From Salmonirosea aquatica (GTDB taxonomy: Bacteria; Bacteroidota; Bacteroidia; Cytophagales; Spirosomataceae): 64,000 bases of DNA. Below the pieces are notes generated by a model. That model made no database searches. It was not told the origin of the DNA and was given only the letters and a program-made list of their open reading frames with translations. Below are positions 52,146 to 61,100 of the stretch, piece by piece. The stretch lies in contig NZ_WHLY01000002.1 of assembly GCF_009296315.1 (NCBI RefSeq), positions 3,702,501 through 3,766,500 on the forward strand. Direction: 5' to 3'. Numbering within the stretch: position 1 is the first letter of the stretch; each line of letters starts with the position of its first letter. The translations under genes and the position numbers were made by a program.

Positions 52146-53552
52146 TTACTTTACCTCCTTCGGCTTAGCCGTCTCTTTCGTCATCGTGTAGGGCAATTCC
52201 CATACGGTACCCTTGCTATCGCCAAAGTACATGTGTGAGGGGCTGAGTTTGCCGGGATCGCCGTCGGCCCAGAAGTAGAAGAAAGGATCGTGGCCATCCA
52301 CCACTTTCCGGATGTAGTTGTGGTTGCGGGGGCTGTTGTGGGTAATTTGTTTGGCACGCGTCCAGGTTTTGCCCTGGTCGGTACTTTTCCATTGTACTAC
52401 TTCGCCGCCGCCGCCCCAGGGTTGGGGCGTGTTTTCGGTGGGCGCTACTACCATCCAGGTATTCCCTTTTACAAACAAACTACCCATGTCGTAGTTGTGG
52501 TCGGAGGTCGTTACGGGGTGGTTTTCCCAGGCGGTGCCATTCCAATGCGCTATCGCCCACTGGCGCAGGCCATTTTTGGGGCCGGGCTGATGACCAGGGC
52601 CGGATAGGTACAGGGCGATGGGGTACCCTTGCTCATCAAAATTCACATCCTTGACGTACACGTTTTGTCCCTGGCTGAAAAACTCCTTTACCAGCGTCGG
52701 CGAGGCTACATCGGTTACGGGAACGGCTATTTCTTTGCCGTCCGCCGTCGTCCAGGTTTTACCCATATCGGTAGTTTGCAGGTAGTATAGGTTGGTCCGT
52801 TTGTCCACGTCGCCGTTGGGATGCCAGTTGAAGAAAGTAACGACCTTGTCGCCCAATTGCCCGCTGACCTGGTAGTGGCCGCTATTTTTGTCTTCGGGGC
52901 GTTTCATGTCCGCCAGTTTCCGGTCTTCGGTCCAGGTGACGCCGTCGGGGCTGGTTTCAAAGTACAGCTCCCGCACACCGGTGTACTTGGTAAACAGGTG
53001 CAGGAAACCCTTGCCCGGAATGTACTTCGGCTGGGGGTAGGTCATGATTTCCTGAGTGATCTGATCGAAACCGTCGATGCTGTACGGCTGCTTGCTGCGG
53101 TACTTGAAACCGGGGCGACTGGTGTTGCGGCCACTCACGAATACCCAAAGGTACCCCTGGTCGTCCATGGCGAGGCTGGGGTTGTCGTGCGGATCGTCCA
53201 CGCCTTTTTTGTCGTACACTACCGTAGGGCGCGAAACCGTCTTTTTTTTATGGTCGTAGCTGCCAATCATACACAGCAGGTAGCGGTCCTGCTCGCCGGT
53301 GGTACCTCCGTACACGAAGAAGGTTTTGTTCACCTTCGGCGCGTAGATAGCCAGCGGAATATGCTTGGCGGTGTAGGTACCCAAACCGCCCGAGTACTTG
53401 TCGCCGTACTCGGAGAATTGCCCCAGCGTGAACCAAATTCCCTTGTAGCCGTCGGCTTGCTGGTTGTTACGGCTGGGTTGGGTTTCTGTATTCTGGGAAA
53501 AGGTGATTCCCACACTGAATAGAAACAGGAAGCTGGTAAGCAGGAATTTCAT
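52146..53552 (-). CDS. Secreted BNR_4 repeat protein of the PUL
   Basis: A 468-aa exported protein (signal peptide ending ITFSQ) forming a beta-propeller of BNR/Asp-box repeats, such as SPDGVTWTEDRK, TTDMGKTWTTADG and STDQGKTWTRAK. The start GYKGIWFTLGQFSEYGDKYSGG and the PHDNPSLAMDDQGYLWVF block are those of BNR_4 proteins, some of which are polysaccharide lyases or sialidase-like hydrolases. It is the last gene of the PUL, 107 bp after the isomerase gene, and follows a 17-bp tandem duplication covering its start region. Confidence 0.85.
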   Translation of the reverse strand: MKFLLTSFLFLFSVGITFSQNTETQPSRNNQQADGYKGIWFTLGQFSEYGDKYSGGLGTYTAKHIPLAIYAPKVNKTFFVYGGTTGEQDRYLLCMIGSYDHKKKTVSRPTVVYDKKGVDDPHDNPSLAMDDQGYLWVFVSGRNTSRPGFKYRSKQPYSIDGFDQITQEIMTYPQPKYIPGKGFLHLFTKYTGVRELYFETSPDGVTWTEDRKLADMKRPEDKNSGHYQVSGQLGDKVVTFFNWHPNGDVDKRTNLYYLQTTDMGKTWTTADGKEIAVPVTDVASPTLVKEFFSQGQNVYVKDVNFDEQGYPIALYLSGPGHQPGPKNGLRQWAIAHWNGTAWENHPVTTSDHNYDMGSLFVKGNTWMVVAPTENTPQPWGGGGEVVQWKSTDQGKTWTRAKQITHNSPRNHNYIRKVVDGHDPFFYFWADGDPGKLSPSHMYFGDSKGTVWELPYTMTKETAKPKEVK

Positions 53553-53586
53553 TTTAAACTTCTTGTGAATTTAAACTTCTTGTGAA
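53553..53586. repeat. 17-bp perfect tandem duplication at the BNR_4 start codon
   Basis: TTTAAACTTCTTGTGAA occurs twice in direct tandem (53553-53569 and 53570-53586), directly upstream of the BNR_4 gene's ATG (minus strand). In the mRNA it places AAGAAG twice ahead of the start. Confidence 0.9.
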
Positions 53587-53659
53587 TTGGAATGGCTGGA
53601 TTTATTTTTTTGCAAAAGTGGTCGGCTTTTTGGTGCGGAGTGAATCAGGCCCGCGCTAC

Positions 53660-54604
53660 TTACGCCTGCGTCCACAACTCTTTTACTTTTTTCAAATCGC
53701 GCTTCATGGCGTCGTAGATTACCTGCTTATCCACCGAAGGTGTTTTGGAGCCGTGCTCGGCTCCGCCCAGGTCGTACTCATAGTGCATCGAGATGGGTAC
53801 CTGCACGCCATACTTTTTCAACAGTTGGAAGTAGATAGTAAAATCGACCATACCCTCACCCAGCGGAACGTTTTTCACTACGTACTTTCCTTTTTCCTGC
53901 GCCCACACAAAATCCTTGATGGCCAGTACTTTAATATAAGAATGTAGAAGACGTAACCCATTTTCCCACGACATACCGCCCTCCACGGTGGCGTGGCGGA
54001 TGTCGTATTGCAGGCCCATGTATTCGGTGTTGGCTTTTTGCAATAGCTGATACAACTCCCAGACCGACGCGCCGATGAGTTTGCCGGCATGATTCTGGTA
54101 ACAGCCGATCAGCCCCAGCTTGCTGTTGAGCTGACTCAGGGCAGCTACCTGCTTCTGAAACTTTTCGAGTGAAGCGGGCATGGATTCATTTTCGTTGTAC
54201 TTGTACCAGTTCATGCGGTAGTACTTGATGCCCTGTTCGGCGGCGGTGCGCAGTACCACTTCGTCGGTACCTTGGGCGTCTTCCACCGCGGTAGTCATCA
54301 TCAGGGGTTGCAGACCCGCTTTTTTGATCGCTTCCACGGCTTTGGGCAGGTCGGTTTTTACGCGCTCGGGCAGCACGTGCCCGCCCGGCCTGACGGTCAG
54401 ATCGATGCCATCGAAGCCAATTTCCTTTGCTTTTTCGGCCATTTCCTGGTAATCCAGAAATTGCAGGTGCTTGGAAAAAACAATAATGGGCGGTAGGGCA
54501 GCCACTGATGAGGCAGAGGTATCAGAAAAGGACAAAAAGGGCAGCGCACCCGCGGTGAGAGCTGCTTTCTGGATAAAGTCACGCCTGGAAGGATTGTTTT
54601 GCAT
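53660..54604 (-). CDS. Sugar phosphate isomerase/epimerase-like TIM barrel with Tat signal
   Basis: A 314-aa protein. The N-terminus MQNNPSRRDFIQKAAL has the twin-arginine export motif SRRDFIQ and is followed by a hydrophobic stretch. The mature part is an AP-endonuclease-2 TIM barrel (EIGFDGIDLTVRPGGHV, GLQYDIRHAT, HYEYDLGG), with metal-binding Glu/His residues typical of xylose-isomerase-like epimerases. It is in the PUL, 263 bp after susD, so may process the imported or periplasmic sugar. A longer frame from 54733 adds 43 residues before the Tat motif and is rejected. Confidence 0.87.
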   Translation of the reverse strand: MQNNPSRRDFIQKAALTAGALPFLSFSDTSASSVAALPPIIVFSKHLQFLDYQEMAEKAKEIGFDGIDLTVRPGGHVLPERVKTDLPKAVEAIKKAGLQPLMMTTAVEDAQGTDEVVLRTAAEQGIKYYRMNWYKYNENESMPASLEKFQKQVAALSQLNSKLGLIGCYQNHAGKLIGASVWELYQLLQKANTEYMGLQYDIRHATVEGGMSWENGLRLLHSYIKVLAIKDFVWAQEKGKYVVKNVPLGEGMVDFTIYFQLLKKYGVQVPISMHYEYDLGGAEHGSKTPSVDKQVIYDAMKRDLKKVKELWTQA

Positions 54605-54814
54605 GGCAGGGCTAGGTTGAATAAGCTGGGAAGGATTGACAGAGGGGGTACCTTTGGACTCAGGCCTCTTGCTCCAAGACGAGTAAGTACCCCGGCCAAC
54701 CCCTACGCTGAAATTTAGGGTACCTGAAATCATTTAGGAAAGGACCAGCAGGTGCATTCATGCCGGACGGGTCGGGAGCTTTTGAGCGCGGCAAATCTCG
54801 TATTTATTTTAAAC

Positions 54815-54855
54815 ACCAATGCCCCGCTTTGGATAAAAACAAGCGGGGCATTGGT
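54815..54855 (-). terminator. Hairpin after susD
   Basis: Perfect 15-bp arms ACCAATGCCCCGCTT (54815-54829) and AAGCGGGGCATTGGT (54841-54855), 11-nt loop. It begins 12 bp past the susD stop. This may separate the susCD message from the two downstream genes or act as a stabilising 3' end. Confidence 0.8.
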
Positions 54856-54866
54856 ACTTTGAAGAC

Positions 54867-56390
54867 TCAATAGCCGGGGTTCTGCGGACCAAGGTTAGGA
54901 TTCACCTGCAATTCAATCCTCGGTAGGGGCATCAAATAGTCCCGGTTGGGATCGAAGTTAGGATGCGGTTCCAGAGAGTTGGGACCTGTGAAGGCGGCTT
55001 GCCCCAATTTACGCCGCTTGATGTCGTACCAGCGCTTGTATTCGAAAGCCAGTTCGAGTCGTCTTTCCTCCAGCACCAGATTGATAAAGGCATCTTTGCT
55101 CAATCCAGAGTTCACGTCCTCGGGGAAACTGGTTTGCTTTCCCGCCCAATTCCGGGCCCGACTCCGGATCTGATTTATATAGCCAATGGCTTCCGCATTG
55201 GGACCGCCATTCACTTCGGTCAACGCCTCGGCGGCAATCAACAGTACCTCAGCGTAGCGCATGGCGGCGTAGTTATGGTCGGAGTAGCGCCCTTCGGTAT
55301 TGGAATTACCCGCGTAGCGGGCGTACTTGGCAATATGAGGGCGCTTGGTATTGTCGAATACGGTATAGGGCTGTAGGATTCCCTTGATCAAAATTGAATC
55401 CGTAAAGCTCACCTGCTTGCGGTAGTCGCGGGAATCCCAGGTATTGTAGACAGCCATCGACGGTACCGCCACGCTCCAGCCGCTGCGGGGCGCGTCGGCA
55501 CCCCGAACGCCCGTCATGGGGGGCATGATATCGTCGTTAGCTCCGCCGCCGCCGTTCTGCTGTCCCAGGAAATCAATGGCAAACAGGTGCTCTTTCAAGT
55601 TGTTGGGCTCAGGGGCCCGGAAAAGATCCTGAAAATCAGCGACCAAACCGTACCCGAACTTTGCCTCATTGTCGATGACGAATTTGGCTTCGGCATAGGA
55701 TTTCTGGTAATCGGCCAGCGTCAGGTACACCGAGGCCAGGTAAGCGGCCGCCGTCCCTTTGGAAGGCCGACTCCGCACGCTGTTGGGCTGCTGGTCGGGC
55801 AGCCACTGCTTGGCGAATTGGAGATCGGCGATGATGTTCTGGTAAACGGTGGCAGCGGACGTCTTGGAAATATCCTTCACCGAAGTGGGGTCCGTTATAA
55901 AGCGATCGAGGTAGGGAATATCGCCGAATGTCCGAACCAGATGATAGTAGGAAAAGGCCCGGACGAAGCGGGCTTCGGCAATCAGGGGATTGCCTTCGTT
56001 TTCAGGCAATCCCAAGCCTTCTGCTCCCGAAATAGCCGCGTTGACCGCGCTGATCGTCTGATACCAGTAGGGCCAGAATTGCCGTACCATGTTGTTGTTA
56101 TCATCCATGTTGAAGTCGTTGACCTGCTGCCGTTCAGCCGGGGTACCCCGGTCGCCGATGTCGGCCATGTCGCCGCGCAACAGCAGGGCCGTGACGAATT
56201 GCCGACCATACAACCGCTCGCTGGCGATCCAGCCATAGGCCCCGAAAATGGCCGTTTGTACATCTTTTGGCGTTTTGAAAAGAGATTCCGGCGCCAGGAT
56301 ACCGACGGGGTCCTCTTCCAGATCGGTGCAACCCAGAAAGAGGGTACCCACCAGGGAAATTAAGAAATATTTTACTGCACGATTTTTCAT
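54867..56390 (-). CDS. susD: SusD/RagB-family glycan-binding lipoprotein
   Basis: A 507-aa outer-membrane lipoprotein (lipobox LFLGC, Cys near residue 21). The TPR-like SusD fold begins at EDPVGILAPESLFKTPKDVQ; EARFVRAFSYYHLVRTFGDI is the conserved first-helix block; the C-terminal RRLELAFEYKRWYDIKRRKL is family signature. It works with SusC as the binding lid for glycan import. The start is 32 bp after the susC stop. The sugar bound cannot be inferred. Confidence 0.94.
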   Translation of the reverse strand: MKNRAVKYFLISLVGTLFLGCTDLEEDPVGILAPESLFKTPKDVQTAIFGAYGWIASERLYGRQFVTALLLRGDMADIGDRGTPAERQQVNDFNMDDNNNMVRQFWPYWYQTISAVNAAISGAEGLGLPENEGNPLIAEARFVRAFSYYHLVRTFGDIPYLDRFITDPTSVKDISKTSAATVYQNIIADLQFAKQWLPDQQPNSVRSRPSKGTAAAYLASVYLTLADYQKSYAEAKFVIDNEAKFGYGLVADFQDLFRAPEPNNLKEHLFAIDFLGQQNGGGGANDDIMPPMTGVRGADAPRSGWSVAVPSMAVYNTWDSRDYRKQVSFTDSILIKGILQPYTVFDNTKRPHIAKYARYAGNSNTEGRYSDHNYAAMRYAEVLLIAAEALTEVNGGPNAEAIGYINQIRSRARNWAGKQTSFPEDVNSGLSKDAFINLVLEERRLELAFEYKRWYDIKRRKLGQAAFTGPNSLEPHPNFDPNRDYLMPLPRIELQVNPNLGPQNPGY

Positions 56391-56422
56391 AGTATATGCT
56401 ATTTTTTCTGTTTATCAGATTA

Positions 56423-59400
56423 TTAAAAGCCAATATTCAAGCCTACGGTATAAGATTTGGCATTAGGATAGCTACCGTAATCAAGGCCCAGGTTGCGGTT
56501 GCTATCGGTGGCACCCGACGAAGCGTAGTTGACCTCCGGATCATATCCCGGGTATTTGGTAAAAGTCAGTATATTCTGGGCGCTGGCGTAAAGGCGCAGC
56601 TTGGTCATGCCCAGTTTCTTGATCACGGAGGTTGGGAAGTTGTAGCCCAGAGCCAGGTTTTTCAGGCGCACGTAACTGCCGTCATAAATCCAGCGGGTCG
56701 ATACCCGGCGGGAACGGCCGGCAAAGGCTTTGGGAACATCGGTATTCGTATTGGTGGGAGTCCAGCGGTTGAGGGCCTCCGTAGTGGCGTTGTTGTTGCC
56801 CGACAGCAGGTTGAGTTCCATGAGCGAATAACTCAGGATATCGTTCCCCTGGGAGCCCTGAAAGAACAAATTCAAATCAAACCCCTTGTAGTTCAATTCG
56901 TTATTGAGTCCCCAGATGAAGTCCGGATTGGGATTCCCAATGATAGCACGGTCGTTGCTATTGAGGGTACCATCTTCGTTGATATCCCGGAACCTCTCGC
57001 CCCCGGCGGCCTGTTCAAAACCTCCACCAGGCAGGTAAGTATCCCCTTCCTGGTACACACCGTCGTATATCCAGCCAAAGAAACTACCCACCGGATAGCC
57101 TTCCCGCAACACATGGGTGTTGCCCAGCCCCACCAGGTGGCCGGGGGCGGCGCTGTATTCCAGGTCGGTGCCGCCCGGCAGCGCGAGTACCTTGTTACGG
57201 TTCATGGAGAAGTTGACGTCCGTGGTCCATTTCAGGTCACCCACCAGATTGCGGGTGTTGAGCGTTAATTCAAATCCCTTGTTTTCCACCGAACCGATGT
57301 TCTGCAATTGGGTGGCATACCCCGAGTATTGGGGCAACTGAACGCTGAAAAGCAGGTCACGGGTGACCATCCGGTAGTAGTCCAGCACCAGATTGATCCG
57401 GTTTTTGAAAAGGCTGATGTCCGTCCCCACGTCAAACTGAGCGGTGGTTTCCCAAGTCAGGTCGTTGTTGGCCACGGTGGTGGGCCGCACGGCGTTGACC
57501 GGTACCCCGTCAATGACGGTGAATACATTGGAGAAGCGCGCCAGGGTTTGGTAGGGCGAAATGGCCTGGTTGCCCGTCAACCCGTAGCTGACCCGCCACT
57601 TCCACTGGCTGATGAGGTTGCTGTTTTGCATGAAGGGTTCGTTGGACATTTTCCAGGCAAATGCGCCCGATGGAAAAGTGGCGAACTTATGGTTCCGGCT
57701 GAAGTTAGACGAACCGTCGCGGCGGATATTGGCCGTGAACAGGTACCGGTCCAGCAGGGAGTAATTCAGGCGCGCGTAAAACGACTTGATCTGTGACTCG
57801 GTGAGGCCGGAAGTGGGGCTTTGCCACACCGCCGAGCCGTCCAGGTTCCAGTACGACACGGCGTCGGTGATGAACGACTGTCCGGTGCCGCTCCAGCTTT
57901 CGCTCGACGAGCTTTGGTAGGAATAGCCCCCCAATAGGGTGAGGTCGTGAATCCCGCCGAATATCCGGGAATAGGTCAGGTAGTTTTCGTTCAGCAACTG
58001 TGTGCTTTTAGAACCGCTGACCGACGCCTCCCCCCCAACTGAGCGTCCGGAATTGAGGGTCGTGGGAGCGAAGTACCCCGCCCGCCCGCTGTTGGTCGTG
58101 GCTCCCAGAGTAGTGCGGAACTTAAGATGGTCGATGATTTCGTATTCCGCGAAAAGGTTGCCCTGAACCCGGTCGTTCACCGATTCATTCTGTAGCTGGG
58201 TGGCTACGGCATAGGGATTGTCGGTTGGGTCGTTGACGCGGGAAACGGTGAAGCGGCCCGTTTGCGGATCGCGGATCGTCTGATCGGGTTCGAATTTGAA
58301 GGCCGCCGCCACTACACCCGGCGTCAGGCCCCCGGAACCTTCCTGGGTGTAGGCCTGCTGCTTGGAACTGCGCTGCGCAAACAGGTTGAGACCGATCCTG
58401 AGCTTACTATTGGCTTTCACCTCCACGTTGCTGGTGACGGAAAACCGCTTGAAGCCCGAGTTCAGAATGACGCCTTTTTGGTCGTACAAGGCACCGGACA
58501 GGTAGTAGCTGACGGCGTCGCTGCCGCCCGAAATGGAAAGCTGGTGGTTCTGGATGCCGCCCGTTCTGAAAATCTGGTCTTGCCAGTCGGTGCTGGCTCC
58601 CGGCGACGTGTAGGTAGGCCGCGCCTCTTTAATGTAATCGACAAATTGGGTGGCATTCAACAAATCCAGCCGATTGATTTCGTTTTGGCTCGAAATAGAC
58701 GTATTGAGTTCGATCCGTGGCTTACCGGATTTTCCCCGCTTGGTGGTGATCATGATGACCCCGTTGGCACCCCGCGAACCGTAGATGGCCGTGGCCGACG
58801 CATCCTTGAGTACTTCCAGCGATTCGATGTCTTCGGGAGGGGGAATGGCCCCGCCCACGAAGCCGTCCACCACGTAGATGGGGTCGCTGCTGGCGTTGAT
58901 CGAAGTACCCCCCCGGATCCTGACCTTGTAGGCCGCGCCGGGTTCTCCGTTGTTGGCCTGAATCTGTACCCCGGCAGCCCGGCCCTGCAAAGCCTGCACG
59001 GCCCCCGTAGCCGGGTAAGCGGTCATTTCCTCCGCACTCACCGACGACACCGAACCTGTGATGTCACTTTTCTTGACCGTACCGTAGCCTACCACGACCA
59101 CCTCGCTCAATGCTTTGATGTCTGCATCCAGACTTACGTCAAGCTGCTGGCGGTTGCCCACCGTGATTTCGCGTGAGAGGTACCCCACAAAACTAAATAC
59201 CAGCACGGAACCGGGGCCGGGCACGGTCAGCTGGTATACCCCGGAAGTATTGGTGGTGGTACCCAGACTGGTACCTTTCACCACCACACTCACACCGGGG
59301 AGGGGCTGATTGTTGTCGGCTCCGGTGACGGTACCCGTCACTGTAACGTCCAGCGGCTGCACGCGCTCCGAAAGGCGAGTACCCAATAGGCGCCGGGGCG

Positions 59401-59782
59401 TATTGATCGCCAGGCGTTTCGACTTCGACAGCAGAATCTGGTCGTCTACTACCCGGTATTCGATATGCAGCGGTAGCAGCAGCCTGTCCAGTACCGAAGA
59501 CAGAGGTTCTTTCCGAGCGCTTATGTCCACCGGCTGGGAAAGCCGGATGACATCGCGACTATACGCAAATTTGACCTGCGTGGTGTTCGCAAGCTGGGAG
59601 AGGGCCTCCCGAAGCGTAGCTTTGGATAGACTGAGGGTGACGCCCCGGTCAAGGAGTTCCTGCGCCGGCGCAGTATGGGCGTACGCCATGGCCGACATAA
59701 AACTTACACACAACAGCTGACAAAAGGTAATTCTCATGATTGTGAATAAGACTCCACGTTTGGAATACAGATGTTTCTTCAT
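56423..59782 (-). CDS. susC: SusC/RagA-family TonB-dependent transporter with STN domain
   Basis: A 1119-aa outer-membrane importer. After the signal peptide comes an STN domain (about 45-115, TLREALSQLANTTQVKFAYS) for signalling to the anti-sigma factor FecR, then a carboxypeptidase-D-like beta domain (VTGTVTGADNNQPLPGVSVV), the TonB-box/plug (SEVVVVGYGTVKKSDITGSV) and the barrel ending YTVGLNIGF. The STN domain fits the adjacent FecR and ECF sigma genes. A 195-bp gap separates fecR from susC, holding a plus-strand terminator. Confidence 0.95.
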   Translation of the reverse strand: MKKHLYSKRGVLFTIMRITFCQLLCVSFMSAMAYAHTAPAQELLDRGVTLSLSKATLREALSQLANTTQVKFAYSRDVIRLSQPVDISARKEPLSSVLDRLLLPLHIEYRVVDDQILLSKSKRLAINTPRRLLGTRLSERVQPLDVTVTGTVTGADNNQPLPGVSVVVKGTSLGTTTNTSGVYQLTVPGPGSVLVFSFVGYLSREITVGNRQQLDVSLDADIKALSEVVVVGYGTVKKSDITGSVSSVSAEEMTAYPATGAVQALQGRAAGVQIQANNGEPGAAYKVRIRGGTSINASSDPIYVVDGFVGGAIPPPEDIESLEVLKDASATAIYGSRGANGVIMITTKRGKSGKPRIELNTSISSQNEINRLDLLNATQFVDYIKEARPTYTSPGASTDWQDQIFRTGGIQNHQLSISGGSDAVSYYLSGALYDQKGVILNSGFKRFSVTSNVEVKANSKLRIGLNLFAQRSSKQQAYTQEGSGGLTPGVVAAAFKFEPDQTIRDPQTGRFTVSRVNDPTDNPYAVATQLQNESVNDRVQGNLFAEYEIIDHLKFRTTLGATTNSGRAGYFAPTTLNSGRSVGGEASVSGSKSTQLLNENYLTYSRIFGGIHDLTLLGGYSYQSSSSESWSGTGQSFITDAVSYWNLDGSAVWQSPTSGLTESQIKSFYARLNYSLLDRYLFTANIRRDGSSNFSRNHKFATFPSGAFAWKMSNEPFMQNSNLISQWKWRVSYGLTGNQAISPYQTLARFSNVFTVIDGVPVNAVRPTTVANNDLTWETTAQFDVGTDISLFKNRINLVLDYYRMVTRDLLFSVQLPQYSGYATQLQNIGSVENKGFELTLNTRNLVGDLKWTTDVNFSMNRNKVLALPGGTDLEYSAAPGHLVGLGNTHVLREGYPVGSFFGWIYDGVYQEGDTYLPGGGFEQAAGGERFRDINEDGTLNSNDRAIIGNPNPDFIWGLNNELNYKGFDLNLFFQGSQGNDILSYSLMELNLLSGNNNATTEALNRWTPTNTNTDVPKAFAGRSRRVSTRWIYDGSYVRLKNLALGYNFPTSVIKKLGMTKLRLYASAQNILTFTKYPGYDPEVNYASSGATDSNRNLGLDYGSYPNAKSYTVGLNIGF

Positions 59783-59789
59783 ACTTTTA
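59760..59789 (+). promoter_or_regulatory. Candidate antisense promoter (TTG-N19-TACTTTTA)
   Basis: On the plus strand, TTG (59760-59762) and TACTTTTA (59782-59789) are 19 bp apart and match the consensus at all but the last position. This would start an RNA near 59796, running opposite to susC and across its leader. Confidence 0.4.
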
Positions 59790-59795
59790 GAATGA

Positions 59796-59909
59796 ATTGG
59801 TTAAAGGTTAGAAATAGGTTTTCCGGGCTACGCTGGCCGGCGAATTCACCCGGGGAACAACAGTTAGCCATTCGGATCGGGGATGTTGGTAGCATCTCCG
59901 ATTTTTTTT
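59796..59909 (+). ncRNA. Candidate cis-antisense small RNA of the susC leader
   Basis: Inferred from the plus-strand promoter-like boxes at 59760-59789 and a terminator ending at 59909, giving an RNA of about 115 nt complementary to the susC 5' leader. PUL-associated antisense RNAs (for instance DonS in Bacteroides fragilis) sit in the same place and repress their PULs. Not proven here; the start is approximate. Confidence 0.4.
59876..59909 (+). terminator. Intrinsic terminator oriented opposite to the PUL
   Basis: ATCGGGGATG (59876-59885) pairs with CATCTCCGAT (59893-59902), 7-nt loop, followed by eight T (59902-59909). One pair is G-U in the plus-strand RNA but would be an A-C mismatch in the minus-strand RNA, and only the plus strand has the T-run. 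So it terminates a rightward transcript although fecR and susC are both leftward. Confidence 0.75.
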
Positions 59910-59977
59910 GCTAACCATCTCTGCACTGGCATTATCTTTATTTATTCATATAGCGAGTTTAAGGATTTTGTCATGGA

Positions 59978-61000
59978 TCAGTCGGAACACCCATCGCCGA
60001 AAATACGAATCGTATCGCCTTCCAACTCGTAGGTACTCCCCAGCAAAGTATTGATCATATTGAGAATTTCGGGCAGTCGCTGCTTGTTGAAATCGACCGT
60101 GAGCCGACAGGTATTGAGGGCCGGGTTGGCCAGTTCAATGTGTATCTGAAACGCTTTTTGCAGTTGTGCCGCAGCTTCCGACAAAGGTGTATCGTTGAAC
60201 ACCAGGGATGCCGGTCGCCAGGCTTGCTTTATTTCGGGTTTCGCAGCAGCCGTTTCAAGGGTTAGGCTCCTGGTGGCATTTTGGTAGGTGGCCTGCTCGT
60301 TGGTTTTTAGTACCAGTACCTCCTCATCGTGTGTCGGAGAAGCCGGGGCGCTTACGGCCACGCTACCGGTTAGCACCGATACATGATAGGAGGAGTCGTT
60401 TTCGTAGGCCCGTACATTGAAACTCGTACCCAGTACCTGGGTTTTGAGCGCGCCGCTATAAATAATGAAGGGATGCAGGGTATCGCGGACCACCTCAAAG
60501 AATCCCTCTCCGGCAAAGCGTACTTCACGATGGGGGGCGGGCGCAAAAGCAGCGGGATGAGAGAGCCGCGCGCCCGGCTGAAGCCACACTACACTCTGAT
60601 CCGGAAAAAGGTAGCGCTCGATTTTTTTGGTGGTGTTGGTATGAACAGTCCAGTCCGGGGTACCCGATGTCGCAGCGGAGGACGAATCCGTTGCCGGCCG
60701 ATTCCAGGCAAGGTACCCTACGCCCAGCAACAGAAGCAGGCTTGCCGCAATCCCGCTCAGATACAGCCACCGCCGTCTGTTCAGTGGAACAACAGGAGCC
60801 TCCTCACGCGGTGGCAACGTGTGGGCTATGTCCGCCCGAATGCGTTGCAGTAATGCGTGTTCATCGATGGAAAAAGGGGCAGCTTCCTGCTCCCGGTCGA
60901 GCCGGAGGTACCATTCGTCCACCACCCGCCGCTCCGCTTCGGTGCAGGTATTTGTGAGGTACCTTTTGAGCAAATCGGCAGGTAAAGCTTTTCCCTTCAT
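59978..61000 (-). CDS. FecR-family anti-sigma factor
   Basis: A 340-aa inner-membrane protein: an N-terminal cytoplasmic part with DLLKRYLTNTCTEAERRVVDEW binds sigma; one membrane helix (about 80-100, WLYLSGIAASLLLLLGVGYLAW); then the FecR periplasmic domain (LFPDQSVVWLQPGARLSHP, FAGEGFFEVVRDTLHPFII, VLGTSFNVRAYEND) and a C-terminal STN-like DUF4974 region. The start is the ATG at 61000; a TTG 33 bp upstream would add non-family residues. It sits between sigma and susC, the usual order. Confidence 0.92.
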   Translation of the reverse strand: MKGKALPADLLKRYLTNTCTEAERRVVDEWYLRLDREQEAAPFSIDEHALLQRIRADIAHTLPPREEAPVVPLNRRRWLYLSGIAASLLLLLGVGYLAWNRPATDSSSAATSGTPDWTVHTNTTKKIERYLFPDQSVVWLQPGARLSHPAAFAPAPHREVRFAGEGFFEVVRDTLHPFIIYSGALKTQVLGTSFNVRAYENDSSYHVSVLTGSVAVSAPASPTHDEEVLVLKTNEQATYQNATRSLTLETAAAKPEIKQAWRPASLVFNDTPLSEAAAQLQKAFQIHIELANPALNTCRLTVDFNKQRLPEILNMINTLLGSTYELEGDTIRIFGDGCSD

Positions 61001-61100
61001 TTTTTTGTTTAATAAACCCCCGGATAAGTACAACCTATATACTACTGTCTGTAGATAGCGGCAAAATCCCTTATCCGGAAATGAAAATTTTACAAAAAAA

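Noticed and set aside
58262-59176. 304-codon open frame on the plus strand opposite susC
   Set aside because: No family-like composition, and it lies entirely opposite a well-supported SusC coding region; many such shadow frames exist because of high GC.
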